63,204 bases of DNA from DATGZH01 sp035297265 (GTDB lineage Bacteria; Actinomycetota; Acidimicrobiia; Acidimicrobiales; RAAP-2). Of the stretch, positions 15,768 through 24,064 are shown piece by piece; the stretch's first letter is position 1; every line of letters begins with the position of its first letter. A program made the position numbers and the translations under genes. The stretch covers positions 1-63,204 of the forward strand of contig DATGZH010000021.1 of NCBI GenBank assembly GCA_035297265.1, written 5' to 3'. The notes beneath the pieces were generated by a model. The model saw only the letters and a program-made list of their open reading frames with translations, did not search any database and had not been told where the DNA came from.

Positions 15768-16997
15768 TCAGCCCGTGGCGCCGGCCGGCTTGGGCTCCTT
15801 CGGCAGGCCGAGCACCCGCTCGCCCAAGATGTTGCGGAGGACCTCGTCGGAGCCGCCGGCGATGCGCATGGCCGGCACCCCGAGGAGGAGCTCCGTCCAG
15901 GCGTAGGTGCCCCAACGGCCGCTGTTGGCCACGAGCTCGGGGCCGAGGACCGTCGAAGCGAGCTCGCAGATCCTCACCATGTTGGCCGTGAGGGCCAGCT
16001 TCGAGATCGACATCTCGGGTCCCGGCACCCCGCCGGCGGCGATGCGGGCCATGGCCCGCAGGTTGGTGTAGCCGGCGACCTTGCTGTTGATGATCACCTC
16101 GGCGAGGCGCTGGCGGACCAGCGGGTCCTGGTCCTTGCCCAGATGACGGACCAGCTCGATCAGCCTGGTGGTGGAGGTGCCGCCGCCCCCGCCGCCGGTG
16201 GCGCCGATGGCCGCCCGCTCGTTCATCAGCGTGGTCAACGCCACGCCCCAGCCCTCGCTGACCCCGCCCAGGCGCAGGCGGTCGGGGATGTGGGCGTCAG
16301 TGAAGAAGACCTCGTTGAACGAGGCGCCGCCGGTCATCTGGCGCAGCGGCCGCACCTCGACCCCGGGCTGGTGCATGTCGATGAGGAAGGCGGTGAGGCC
16401 CTGGTGCTTCTCAAGGTCGGGGTCCGTGCGGCAGATGATCTCGCCGACGTCGGCCAGGTGGGCGTAGGAGGTCCACACCTTCTGGCCGTTGACCACCCAC
16501 TCGTCGCCGTCGCGCACGGCCCGGGTCGTTAGCGAGGCGAGGTCGCTGCCCGCCCCGGGTTCGCTGAAGAGCTGGCACCCGACGAGATCGCCCCGGTAGA
16601 GGGCCGGGAGGTAGTGGGCCTTCTGCTCGTCGGTGCCGTGGGCGAGGACGGTCGGGGCCACCATCCCGAGCCCCACGCTGAACACGCCGAGCGGTGGCGT
16701 GTCGTAGCCGGCCTGAAGGGTCTGCCATGCCCGGGCGAACTCCCGGCCCAGCCCACGGCCTCCGTAGTCGGGTGGGCCGCTCACCCAGCCGAAGCCGGCG
16801 TCGTAGACCTGCTCGGCCCACTGGCGGGCGGCGGCCAGCTCGGCCCGGTCCTCCTCGGGGGACTTGTCGGCGAAGAGGGCCACCCGGTCCGAGCCCACGC
16901 CCCACTCGAAGCGGGCCTCGACCTTCGGCTTGGCGTTGGCCTGCAAGAAGGCCGCGGCCTCCACTTCGAACTCCTCCAGCGTGACGTCCGCCTGCAC
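15768..16997 (-). CDS. Acyl-CoA dehydrogenase
   Basis: A ~409-aa flavoenzyme introducing the alpha-beta double bond in an acyl-CoA thioester. The FAD/substrate motif LFSEPGAGSDLASL (~residue 150), the ERA-type NERAAIG segment, and the C-terminal GGSDEVLRNILGERVLGLP block are characteristic of actinobacterial FadE proteins used on long-chain, branched or steroid side-chain substrates. GTG at 16997 has GGAGGAGG 8 nt upstream; a GTG eight codons earlier is possible. An inverted repeat at 17066 may be a repressor site. The specific substrate cannot be read from the sequence. Confidence 0.9.
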   Translation of the reverse strand: MQADVTLEEFEVEAAAFLQANAKPKVEARFEWGVGSDRVALFADKSPEEDRAELAAARQWAEQVYDAGFGWVSGPPDYGGRGLGREFARAWQTLQAGYDTPPLGVFSVGLGMVAPTVLAHGTDEQKAHYLPALYRGDLVGCQLFSEPGAGSDLASLTTRAVRDGDEWVVNGQKVWTSYAHLADVGEIICRTDPDLEKHQGLTAFLIDMHQPGVEVRPLRQMTGGASFNEVFFTDAHIPDRLRLGGVSEGWGVALTTLMNERAAIGATGGGGGGTSTTRLIELVRHLGKDQDPLVRQRLAEVIINSKVAGYTNLRAMARIAAGGVPGPEMSISKLALTANMVRICELASTVLGPELVANSGRWGTYAWTELLLGVPAMRIAGGSDEVLRNILGERVLGLPKEPKPAGATG

Positions 16998-17065
16998 CGA
17001 GGCCACCTCCTCCGCCCGCACGCGGCGTGCGGTCTCGGACGTTTGCGGGCGGCCCGTCTGCCACC

Positions 17066-17079
17066 CTGACGGGTGTCAG
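17066..17079 (-). promoter_or_regulatory. Candidate operator upstream of the acyl-CoA dehydrogenase gene
   Basis: Inverted repeat CTGAC-gggt-GTCAG about 70 bp before the gene, of a size used by TetR-type regulators of fatty-acid genes. A single site, so weak evidence. Confidence 0.25.
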
Positions 17080-17202
17080 CATGGACCTTCGCGGCGGACC
17101 CCTCCACCCCGGAGCCCGAGCAACCCCGCCTCATTCGTTGAACCCCTGCTCAGTGGCCCTGTCAGGCGGGGCGCTCAGGGTCGGTTCGGTGGGACGCTCA
17201 CG

Positions 17203-17208
17203 TACAAT
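17203..17208 (+). promoter_or_regulatory. -10 box TACAAT for the DMT transporter gene
   Basis: A near-consensus TACAAT, 12 nt before the ATG. The leader would be only about 5 nt. Confidence 0.6.
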
Positions 17209-17220
17209 GAGGTCGGTCCG

Positions 17221-18162
17221 ATGGTCTATGCCTTAGCCCTGGCCTGTGCCCTGGCCAACGCCCTGACGAGCATCTTCCAACGTATGGGGGTGGAAGATGC
17301 CCCAAAGGACGCGACCCTCAAGCTCTCGCTCCTCACCCACGCCATGCGGCGGGGCATCTGGCTCCTCGGCTTCTTCCTCATGGTGGTCTCGTTCCTCATG
17401 CAGGCGTTGGCGCTCCACTTCGGCCGCCTCGCCGAGGTGCAGCCGATCCTCACGACCGAGCTGCTGTTCCTCGTCCTCCTCCTCGGCACCTGGTTCCGGT
17501 TCCGGGTGGGCCTGCGGGAGTGGTTGGCCGCCCTCGCGGCGGCGGGTGGGCTCGCCGGGTTCCTGGTGTTCGCTCAACCCGGTGGGGGCAACAACGTGCC
17601 CACCAACGCCCAGTGGCTGTTGGTGGGCGTCGCCTGCGGCGGGGCCATCGTCATCACGGTGGCCCTGGCCCTCCGCGGACCCCGCTGGTGGCGGGCCGCC
17701 ATGTTCGGCGCGGCCGGAGCCATCGGTTTCGCCTTCACGGCCGGACTCACGAAGGTGGTGACCGACTACATCGCCAACGACTGGGTGTCCATGTTCCGCC
17801 ACTGGCAGACGTACGCCCTCGCCGTCGCCGGGGTGCTCTCGGTCTTCCTCGCGCAGAACGCCTACCACGCCGGCCCGATCGCCGCCTCGCAGTCGGCGCT
17901 CGTCCTCATCGACCCGCTCGCCAGCATCCTGATCGGCATCGGGCTCTTCGGGGACCAGCTCCGCACGTCGGGCCCCTGGGGACCCCTGGAGGCCCTGTCG
18001 CTGCTCGTCCTCTTCGCCGGTGCCCTCGCCCTCACGACGTCGCCCCTCGTGGCGGGGGTGAAGGGCGAGGAAGGCGCGCAAGAGGAACTGCTCTCCACGC
18101 GGTCGCGTTCGAAGCGCCTCGCCGCGGCCGTCGCCACCGAGCCCCGGCCCCTCTCCCCCTGA
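17221..18162 (+). CDS. DMT (drug/metabolite transporter) superfamily membrane protein
   Basis: A 313-aa integral membrane protein with about nine or ten hydrophobic helices in two similar halves, beginning MVYALALACALANALTSIFQ. The glutamate-containing LAEVQPILTTELLFLVLLL helix in the first half and SQSALVLIDPLASILIGIG in the second match EamA-like exporters. A ~25-residue Ser/Arg/Lys-rich cytosolic tail follows. Substrate unknown. The ATG is set by the strong -10 box 12 nt upstream. Confidence 0.82.
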   Translation: MVYALALACALANALTSIFQRMGVEDAPKDATLKLSLLTHAMRRGIWLLGFFLMVVSFLMQALALHFGRLAEVQPILTTELLFLVLLLGTWFRFRVGLREWLAALAAAGGLAGFLVFAQPGGGNNVPTNAQWLLVGVACGGAIVITVALALRGPRWWRAAMFGAAGAIGFAFTAGLTKVVTDYIANDWVSMFRHWQTYALAVAGVLSVFLAQNAYHAGPIAASQSALVLIDPLASILIGIGLFGDQLRTSGPWGPLEALSLLVLFAGALALTTSPLVAGVKGEEGAQEELLSTRSRSKRLAAAVATEPRPLSP

Positions 18163-18379
18163 CCCGACGTTCGCCGGACCCCTGCCGAGGGGCGATCAGT
18201 GGGTGAGCGTAAGGACGACGAGGGCGGCGACCATCGAATCGGCGTGACGACAAGGCCCAGTCGCGTGCATTGTCGGGCAGAGGGCCACGGCGCCGGCGAC
18301 GAACGTCGCCCACACCGGCGTCACGAGCGGATCGCGAACGCCCGACCGCCCGCGGCGTGCCGGCCCGGCCCGGCCCGGT
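18163..18379. other. Gap between convergent genes
   Basis: I see no convincing gene here. A 6-bp hairpin GGCGAC-gaac-GTCGCC at 18295-18310 could act as a weak terminator for either converging gene. The rest is unremarkable GC-rich sequence. Confidence 0.4.
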
Positions 18380-19300
18380 TCATCCGGGCGGGGTGAGCAG
18401 CGCCTCGAGCGCGTCGTCCAATCGGCGGTGGGCGAAGTGATGCCCGGCCGCTTCCAGTCGGGCCGGTTGGGCCCGTTGGCTGGCGAAGACGAACTCCGCC
18501 GCCATCTCCTTCCCCAAGGCTCCGGAGACGATTGGAACCGGGATGACGAGGAAGGCCGGGCGGTGGAGGACCCGCGCCAGTGTCGAGGTGAACTCGCCGT
18601 TCGTCACTGGTTCGGGCGCGCTGGCGTTGACCGGGCCGAGAAGGTCCTCGTCGGTCAGGGCTCGCAGGAGTACCTCGACCTCATCGTCGAGCGAGATCCA
18701 CGTCAGCCACTGCCGTCCGCCGCCGAGTCGTGCCCCGAGGCCGAGGCGGAACGGCAGCAGGAGACGGCCGAGCAGACCGCCTCGGGGGGAGAGGACGACG
18801 CCACTGCGGAGGAGCACTACCCGGAGGCCGGCCGAACGGGCGGCGGCCGTCGCCGCCTCCCACTCGACGCAGAGCTCGGCCAGGAAGCCATCGCCTGGGG
18901 TACTGACCTCGGTCAGGATCTCGTCACCCCGGTCGCCGTAGTAGCCGACCGCCGAGGCGTTGATCATCACGGGCGCCGACGGGGCACCCGCCGCCCACTC
19001 GGCGAGGAGGCGGGTGCTCTCGATACGGCTGGCGGAGAGCTCGGTGCGACGGGCCTCGCTCCATCTGCGGTTGCCGATGCCCGCCCCAGCCAGGTTGACC
19101 ACCCCGTCGTAGGGTCCGGCCCCTTCGAGGGCGTCCTCGTCGAGATGGCCGCGCTGCGGATCCCACCGGACGAGCCCCGTGCCGGCGCCGTCGTCGGGCC
19201 GCGTCCGCACGAGCCGCACGACCTCATGGCCCTCGAGGTGCAGGCGCTCGCAGAGGGCCGTGCCGATGAGGCCGTGGGACCCGGCAATGAGCACCCTCAA
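18380..19300 (-). CDS. TIGR01777-family NAD(P)-dependent epimerase/SDR protein
   Basis: A 306-aa extended short-chain dehydrogenase-like protein. It starts with the Rossmann motif VLIAGSHGLIGTAL, then VVNLAGAGIGNRRW (~residue 70), the GYYGDRG Tyr motif (~125), and a C-terminal PVNASAPEPVTNGEF segment, all typical of TIGR01777 (SDR39U1-like) proteins whose substrate is generally unknown. The TTG start overlaps the stop of the upstream hydrolase (TTGA); a GTG two codons later is the alternative. The overlap indicates co-translation with the alpha/beta hydrolase. Confidence 0.85.
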   Translation of the reverse strand: MRVLIAGSHGLIGTALCERLHLEGHEVVRLVRTRPDDGAGTGLVRWDPQRGHLDEDALEGAGPYDGVVNLAGAGIGNRRWSEARRTELSASRIESTRLLAEWAAGAPSAPVMINASAVGYYGDRGDEILTEVSTPGDGFLAELCVEWEAATAAARSAGLRVVLLRSGVVLSPRGGLLGRLLLPFRLGLGARLGGGRQWLTWISLDDEVEVLLRALTDEDLLGPVNASAPEPVTNGEFTSTLARVLHRPAFLVIPVPIVSGALGKEMAAEFVFASQRAQPARLEAAGHHFAHRRLDDALEALLTPPG

Positions 19301-20121
19301 CGGCTGCTTCCCTCCAGCTCGTCGGCCGCCGGCGGCTCGTCGGTGCTGGTCCGGGCCAGCACCGCACGAACGAGCCCGGCGAAGTGGTCGGGGTGCGAGA
19401 GATGGGCGCCATGCGGAGCGCCTTCGATCTCGTAGAGCGTGGCCCCGGGGACATGACCGATCAGCCACTCGACGGTGCCGCGGTGGTGGGGCACGGCGTG
19501 GGAGCTGCGGCCCACCACGAGCGGCACTCGGAGGGCGGTGATGTCGAAGGGGGCCGGGCCTCGGAGGATGCGCTGGTCGCCGAGGAGCGCCGGCCCGTCG
19601 AGCAACCGCTCCTGCTTGGAGGCCGGGGACAGCCGCTCCCAGGCGGCGTCACCGACCATCCGGCGGAAGAAGTGCTCGACGGCCTCGGACGGGTCGGCCT
19701 CCGGCGGCGGGGGCGCCGTCGGCATGTCGTTCCGGAAGAAGCCGAGCCAGGGCATGGGCGCTTCGTACATTCCCACGGCCTCGAAGCGGGAGGGGTCGGC
19801 CAGGGCCGCGCCGGCCACCACGTCGCTGCCGAAGCTGTGACCGACCGCCACCGCCGGCCCGCCGCCCGCCGCCTCGGCCGTCACCGCCAGCAGGTCGGCC
19901 ACGTGGGCGGCGAGCCCGGCCGTCCCGGTTCTCGACCGGTGGTAGCCGCGTCGGTCGTAGGCCACCACCCGCTCGTTCGGGAGCCGCCGGGCGACGCGGC
20001 GAAAGCTCTCGGCCCGGTCGAGCGACCCGTGGACGAGTACGACGGTCGTCGCGGTGCCTCGGTCCGAGGGGGCGCGGTCGCCCCAGCGGTCGATCACGTG
20101 GAGCCCGCCCGGGTAGGCCAT
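19297..20121 (-). CDS. Alpha/beta hydrolase
   Basis: A 274-aa soluble hydrolase. The oxyanion region VVLVHGSLDRAESF (~residues 28-41), nucleophile elbow AVGHSFGSDV (~95), acid-region strand PLVVGRSSHAVPHH (~210), and a late GAPHGAHLSHPDHF with the catalytic His are visible. Chemistry (esterase, lactonase or haloalkane type) cannot be told. The ATG at 20121 has TAGCGT 8 nt upstream. It is divergent from kgd and coupled by TTGA to the epimerase gene. Confidence 0.83.
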   Translation of the reverse strand: MAYPGGLHVIDRWGDRAPSDRGTATTVVLVHGSLDRAESFRRVARRLPNERVVAYDRRGYHRSRTGTAGLAAHVADLLAVTAEAAGGGPAVAVGHSFGSDVVAGAALADPSRFEAVGMYEAPMPWLGFFRNDMPTAPPPPEADPSEAVEHFFRRMVGDAAWERLSPASKQERLLDGPALLGDQRILRGPAPFDITALRVPLVVGRSSHAVPHHRGTVEWLIGHVPGATLYEIEGAPHGAHLSHPDHFAGLVRAVLARTSTDEPPAADELEGSSR

Positions 20122-20129
20122 CGCTGGCG

Positions 20130-20135
20130 ACGCTA
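20130..20135 (-). promoter_or_regulatory. -10 box TAGCGT for the alpha/beta hydrolase gene
   Basis: TAGCGT on the minus strand, 8 nt before the ATG at 20121. Confidence 0.55.
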
Positions 20136-20194
20136 TCGGCACCCGGGAGCGCTCGGACGTGTCGCGGGCGGCCGGGGTCCGGAGGCCCCGCCGG

Positions 20195-20200
20195 TAGGCT
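20195..20200 (+). promoter_or_regulatory. -10 box TAGGCT for leaderless kgd
   Basis: TAGGCT, then tgttgc and GTG (6 nt), the same hexamer as for gpsA. Confidence 0.62.
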
Positions 20201-20206
20201 TGTTGC

Positions 20207-23200
20207 GTGGCCGAAGCGGGTGGTTCCGAGCGCGCCGCCGGTGCACACGACGGTGACGCAGCGAGCAAGGTGAGCGGGTCGTTCGGCCCGAATGCCTGGC
20301 TCGTCGACGACATGTACGACCGCTACCTCGTCGACCCGAGTTCGGTCAGCGAGAGCTGGCGGGAGTTCTTCGCCGACTACCAGCCGGCCCCCGTCCCCCA
20401 GCCAGCGCCCGCCTCGGTCGCCGCCCCGGCCAAGCCCCCCGCAGCCGACGGGCAGGTGGCCGCCCCCCCCTCGGCACCGGCACCCACCACCCGGGCCCCC
20501 GCAGCGGCGAGCGACGGTGATGCACCACAACCGCTCCGGGGGGCGGCCGCCCGGATCGTGGCCAACATGGAGGCCAGCCTCGGCGTGCCGACGGCCACGA
20601 GCTTCCGGACGGTGCCGGCCAAGCTCCTCGAGGTCAACCGCCAGATCCTGAACAACCAGCTGGCCCGGACCTCGGGGGCCAAGGTGAGCTTCACCCACCT
20701 CATCGGCTATGCCGTCGTCCGGGCGCTCGGGCTCGTCCCCGCCCTCAACTCCACGTTCGTGGCCGCGGTGGACGATAAGGGCACCCCGGGGGTCGTGCAC
20801 CACGGCCACGTGGGGCTCGGCCTGGCCGTCGACGTCGAGAAGTCCGACGGCTCGCGCACGCTCCTCGTCCCGTGCATCTGCGAGGCGGACACGCTCGACT
20901 TCCGGGGCTTCGTGCTCGCCTACGAGGAGTTCGTGCGCAAGGTGCACTCCAACAAGGCGGGGCCCGACGACTTCACGGGGACCACCGTGACGCTCACGAA
21001 TCCGGGCACCATCGGCACGGTCCAGTCGGTGCCCCGGCTCCTGCCGGGCCAAGGCGCCATCATCGGCGTCGGCGCACTGGGGTACCCGGCCGGCTTCGAG
21101 GCCACCGACCCCCGGGTGCTCGCCGAGCTCGGCATCGGCAAGGTGGTCACGCTCACGTCCACCTACGACCACCGGATCATCCAGGGCGCCGAGTCGGGGC
21201 TCTTCCTCGCCCACGTGGCCGAGTGCCTGCAGGGCGACCACCACTTCTACGACGACGTCTTCGCCTCGATGGGTGTGCCCTACGAGGCCGTCCGCTGGCA
21301 CACCGACGTCAACGCGGCGGACGACCCGGCCGAGGGCGAGCACCAGCGCCTCGAGAAGCAGGTGCACGTCCAGACGCTGATCAACATGTACCGGGTGCGC
21401 GGGCACCTGATCGCCCACCTCGACCCGCTCGACGTCGAGCCGCCGCACATCCACCCCGAGCTCGACCCGCTCACCTACGGGCTCACGATCTGGGACCTCT
21501 CACGGCGCTTCGTGGCCGACGGCCTCGCCGGACGGGACGTGGCCACGCTGGAGGAGATCCTCCACCTGCTCCGCGACGCCTACTGCCGGACCCTCGGCAT
21601 CGAGTACATGCACATCCAGGATCCCGACCAGAAGCGGTGGATCCAGGAGCACGTCGAGGGGGTGCCGCCCCGCATCGCTCCCGACGAGCAGCGCCATGTG
21701 CTCGACCTGCTGAACGAGGCCGAAGTCTTCGAGCGCTTCCTCCACACCCGCTACGTGGGCCAGAAGCGCTTCGGCCTCGAGGGGGCAGAGTCGACGATCG
21801 TCCTCCTCGACACGGTGCTCGACGAAGCGGCGGCGACCGGGACCGACGAGGTCGTGATGGGCATGGCCCACCGAGGCCGGCTGAACGTCCTCGCCAACAT
21901 CGTGGGCAAGTCCTACCAGGACATCTTCGAGGAGTTCGAAGGCAACCTCGACCCGGAGTCCGTCCAGGGGTCGGGCGACGTGAAGTACCACAAGGGGGCG
22001 ATGGGCAAGTTCATCGGCCGCTCGGGCATCGAGTTGCCGGTCACGATGGCCTCGAACCCGTCCCACCTCGAAGCCGTCGACCCGGTGGTCGAAGGGATGG
22101 CCCGGGCCAAGCAGGACCGCATGATGTCGCCGACCGACGGCACCCCCGACGCCGTCGTGCGACCGACCGACCGGTTCCCGGTCCTCGCCCTCCTCCTCCA
22201 CGGCGACGCGGCCTTCGCCGGACAGGGCGTAGTGGCCGAGACCCTCAACCTCTCGGGTCTCTCCGGCTACCGGGTCGGGGGGACCGTCCACATCGTGATC
22301 AACAACCAGCTCGGGTTCACGACCGCCCCGGAGGCCGCCCGCACGTCGGTCTACCCGACCGACGTGGCCAAGATGGTCCAGGCGCCGATCTTCCACGTGA
22401 ACGGGGACGACCCCGAGGCCTGCGTGCGGGCCGCCCGACTGGCCTTCGGCTTCCGCCAGGAGTTCAAGAAGGACGTCGTCATCGACCTCGTGTGCTATCG
22501 CCGCTACGGCCACAACGAGGGCGACGACCCGAGCTACACCCAGCCGCTCATGTACAAGCGGATCGACGCCAAGCGCTCGGTGCGCAAGCTCTACACGGAG
22601 GCCCTCGTGCGGCGCGGTGACATCACCCTCGAGGAGGCCGAGCGGGCCCTCGACGACTTCAACGCCAGGCTGCAGGCGGCCCTCGACGAGGTCCGGGCGG
22701 AGCCACCGGCTCCGGCGCTCGTGCTCCACGAGGCCGAGCCGCCCCCGCCGGCCCCCGCCGCCGGCACCGGCGTGCCCGAGGACGAGCTCCGGGCCCTCGC
22801 CGCGGTGACGTGGGCGGTACCCGAGGGCTTCACGCTCCATCCGAAGCTGGAGCGCCAGTTCGCGCAGCGGGCCGAGCTCGTGGACGGAGGGCATGTCGAC
22901 TGGGCGCTGGCCGAGGCCCTCGCCTTCGGGTCGATCCTGGCCGAGGGGGTCGACGTCCGCCTGACGGGACAGGACACGAGGCGCGGCACCTTCAGCCAGC
23001 GCCATGCGGTCCTCGTGGACTACGAGAACGGGCGGGAGTATGTGCCGCTCTCGCACCTGGCCGAGGGCCTGTCGCGGGTACCGGGCGGCGCGGCCTGGCT
23101 CGACGACGAGCAACCCCCGGGTTACTTCACCGTCCGTGATTCGCTGCTCTCCGAGTACGCCGCCGTCGGCTTCGAGTACGGGTACTCGGTCGAAGCCCCC

Positions 23201-24013
23201 GACGCCCTCGTGGCCTGGGAGGCCCAGTTCGGCGACTTCGTGAACGCGGCCGAGGTGATCATCGACAACTTCCTCGTGGCCGCCGAGGACAAGTGGGGCC
23301 AGCACGCCGGGCTCGTGCTCCTCCTGCCGCACGGCTACGAGGGCCAGGGCCCCGAGCACTCCTCGGCCCGCATCGAGCGGTTCCTGTCGCTCGCGGCCCG
23401 CAACAACCTCCGGGTGGCCGAGCCGTCGACGGCCGCCCAGTACTTCCACCTCCTGCGCTCCCAGGTCCACCGGGCCCGCAGCACCCCGCTCGTCGTCGCC
23501 ACCCCGAAGTCCCTGCTGCGCTCCCCGGCGTCACGATCGACCCTCGACGAGCTGGCCGGTGGAGGCTTCGCCGAGGTCCTCGACGACGCCGGCGTCGCCG
23601 ACCCCGGAGCCGTGGCCCGGGTCGTGCTGGCGAGCGGGAAGGTGGCCCACGAAGCGCTCCACCGACGCGACCAGCGGCTCGCCGGCGAGGCGCCGCCCGC
23701 CACCGGGGCGGGGGAGGCCCTTTCACCCGGGCAGGTGGCCGTCGTCCGGGTCGAGCAGCTGTACCCGTGGCCCGAGGAGGCCATCGGCACGGTGCTCGCC
23801 CGATACCCGGCGGCTCGTGAGGTGGTCTGGCTCCAGGAGGAGCCCGAGAACATGGGGGCCTGGTCCTTCGTCCACGCCCGCCTGCACCGGCTCCTGCGGG
23901 ACCGCTATGAGCTCCGCCACGTCAGCCGACCGGAGTCGGCCAGCCCGGCCACGGGTAGCGCCGGCCTGCACCAGCTCGAGCAGGCCGATCTCCTCGACCG
24001 GGCGGTCGGCTGA
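20207..24013 (+). CDS. kgd: Multifunctional 2-oxoglutarate dehydrogenase E1 / acyltransferase (Kgd/SucA type)
   Basis: A 1268-aa TCA-cycle enzyme of the actinobacterial type. Residues ~15-45 (FGPNAWLVDDMYDRYL) form the E1 N-terminal segment, then a Pro/Ala linker, then an E2-like succinyltransferase domain (residues ~105-355) ending in the catalytic TYDHRIIQGAESG. From ~370 comes the ThDP-dependent E1 part: MAHRGRLNVLANI, GDAAFAGQGVVAETLNLS, VINNQLGFTT and RYGHNEGDDPSY. Mycobacterial Kgd has the same order and similar length. It lacks a lipoyl domain and must use an external E2 or release succinic semialdehyde. GTG start supported by the -10 box 6 nt upstream. Confidence 0.96.
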   Translation: MAEAGGSERAAGAHDGDAASKVSGSFGPNAWLVDDMYDRYLVDPSSVSESWREFFADYQPAPVPQPAPASVAAPAKPPAADGQVAAPPSAPAPTTRAPAAASDGDAPQPLRGAAARIVANMEASLGVPTATSFRTVPAKLLEVNRQILNNQLARTSGAKVSFTHLIGYAVVRALGLVPALNSTFVAAVDDKGTPGVVHHGHVGLGLAVDVEKSDGSRTLLVPCICEADTLDFRGFVLAYEEFVRKVHSNKAGPDDFTGTTVTLTNPGTIGTVQSVPRLLPGQGAIIGVGALGYPAGFEATDPRVLAELGIGKVVTLTSTYDHRIIQGAESGLFLAHVAECLQGDHHFYDDVFASMGVPYEAVRWHTDVNAADDPAEGEHQRLEKQVHVQTLINMYRVRGHLIAHLDPLDVEPPHIHPELDPLTYGLTIWDLSRRFVADGLAGRDVATLEEILHLLRDAYCRTLGIEYMHIQDPDQKRWIQEHVEGVPPRIAPDEQRHVLDLLNEAEVFERFLHTRYVGQKRFGLEGAESTIVLLDTVLDEAAATGTDEVVMGMAHRGRLNVLANIVGKSYQDIFEEFEGNLDPESVQGSGDVKYHKGAMGKFIGRSGIELPVTMASNPSHLEAVDPVVEGMARAKQDRMMSPTDGTPDAVVRPTDRFPVLALLLHGDAAFAGQGVVAETLNLSGLSGYRVGGTVHIVINNQLGFTTAPEAARTSVYPTDVAKMVQAPIFHVNGDDPEACVRAARLAFGFRQEFKKDVVIDLVCYRRYGHNEGDDPSYTQPLMYKRIDAKRSVRKLYTEALVRRGDITLEEAERALDDFNARLQAALDEVRAEPPAPALVLHEAEPPPPAPAAGTGVPEDELRALAAVTWAVPEGFTLHPKLERQFAQRAELVDGGHVDWALAEALAFGSILAEGVDVRLTGQDTRRGTFSQRHAVLVDYENGREYVPLSHLAEGLSRVPGGAAWLDDEQPPGYFTVRDSLLSEYAAVGFEYGYSVEAPDALVAWEAQFGDFVNAAEVIIDNFLVAAEDKWGQHAGLVLLLPHGYEGQGPEHSSARIERFLSLAARNNLRVAEPSTAAQYFHLLRSQVHRARSTPLVVATPKSLLRSPASRSTLDELAGGGFAEVLDDAGVADPGAVARVVLASGKVAHEALHRRDQRLAGEAPPATGAGEALSPGQVAVVRVEQLYPWPEEAIGTVLARYPAAREVVWLQEEPENMGAWSFVHARLHRLLRDRYELRHVSRPESASPATGSAGLHQLEQADLLDRAVG

Positions 24014-24064
24014 GCGGGACTTTCCCACCCTGCCCTCCCGGGCCATGGTTGACTGACGGTCGAC

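Noticed and set aside
18199..18396. A 65-codon frame in the gap after the DMT gene
   Set aside because: Composition (Arg/His/Pro-rich) is unlike neighbours, with no start signal and no -10 box in the usual position.
21500..23470. A 656-codon open frame antisense to kgd
   Set aside because: It mirrors kgd codons in a GC-rich gene, has Gly/Arg/His/Val-rich sequence with no recognisable domain, and no promoter or Shine-Dalgarno site.
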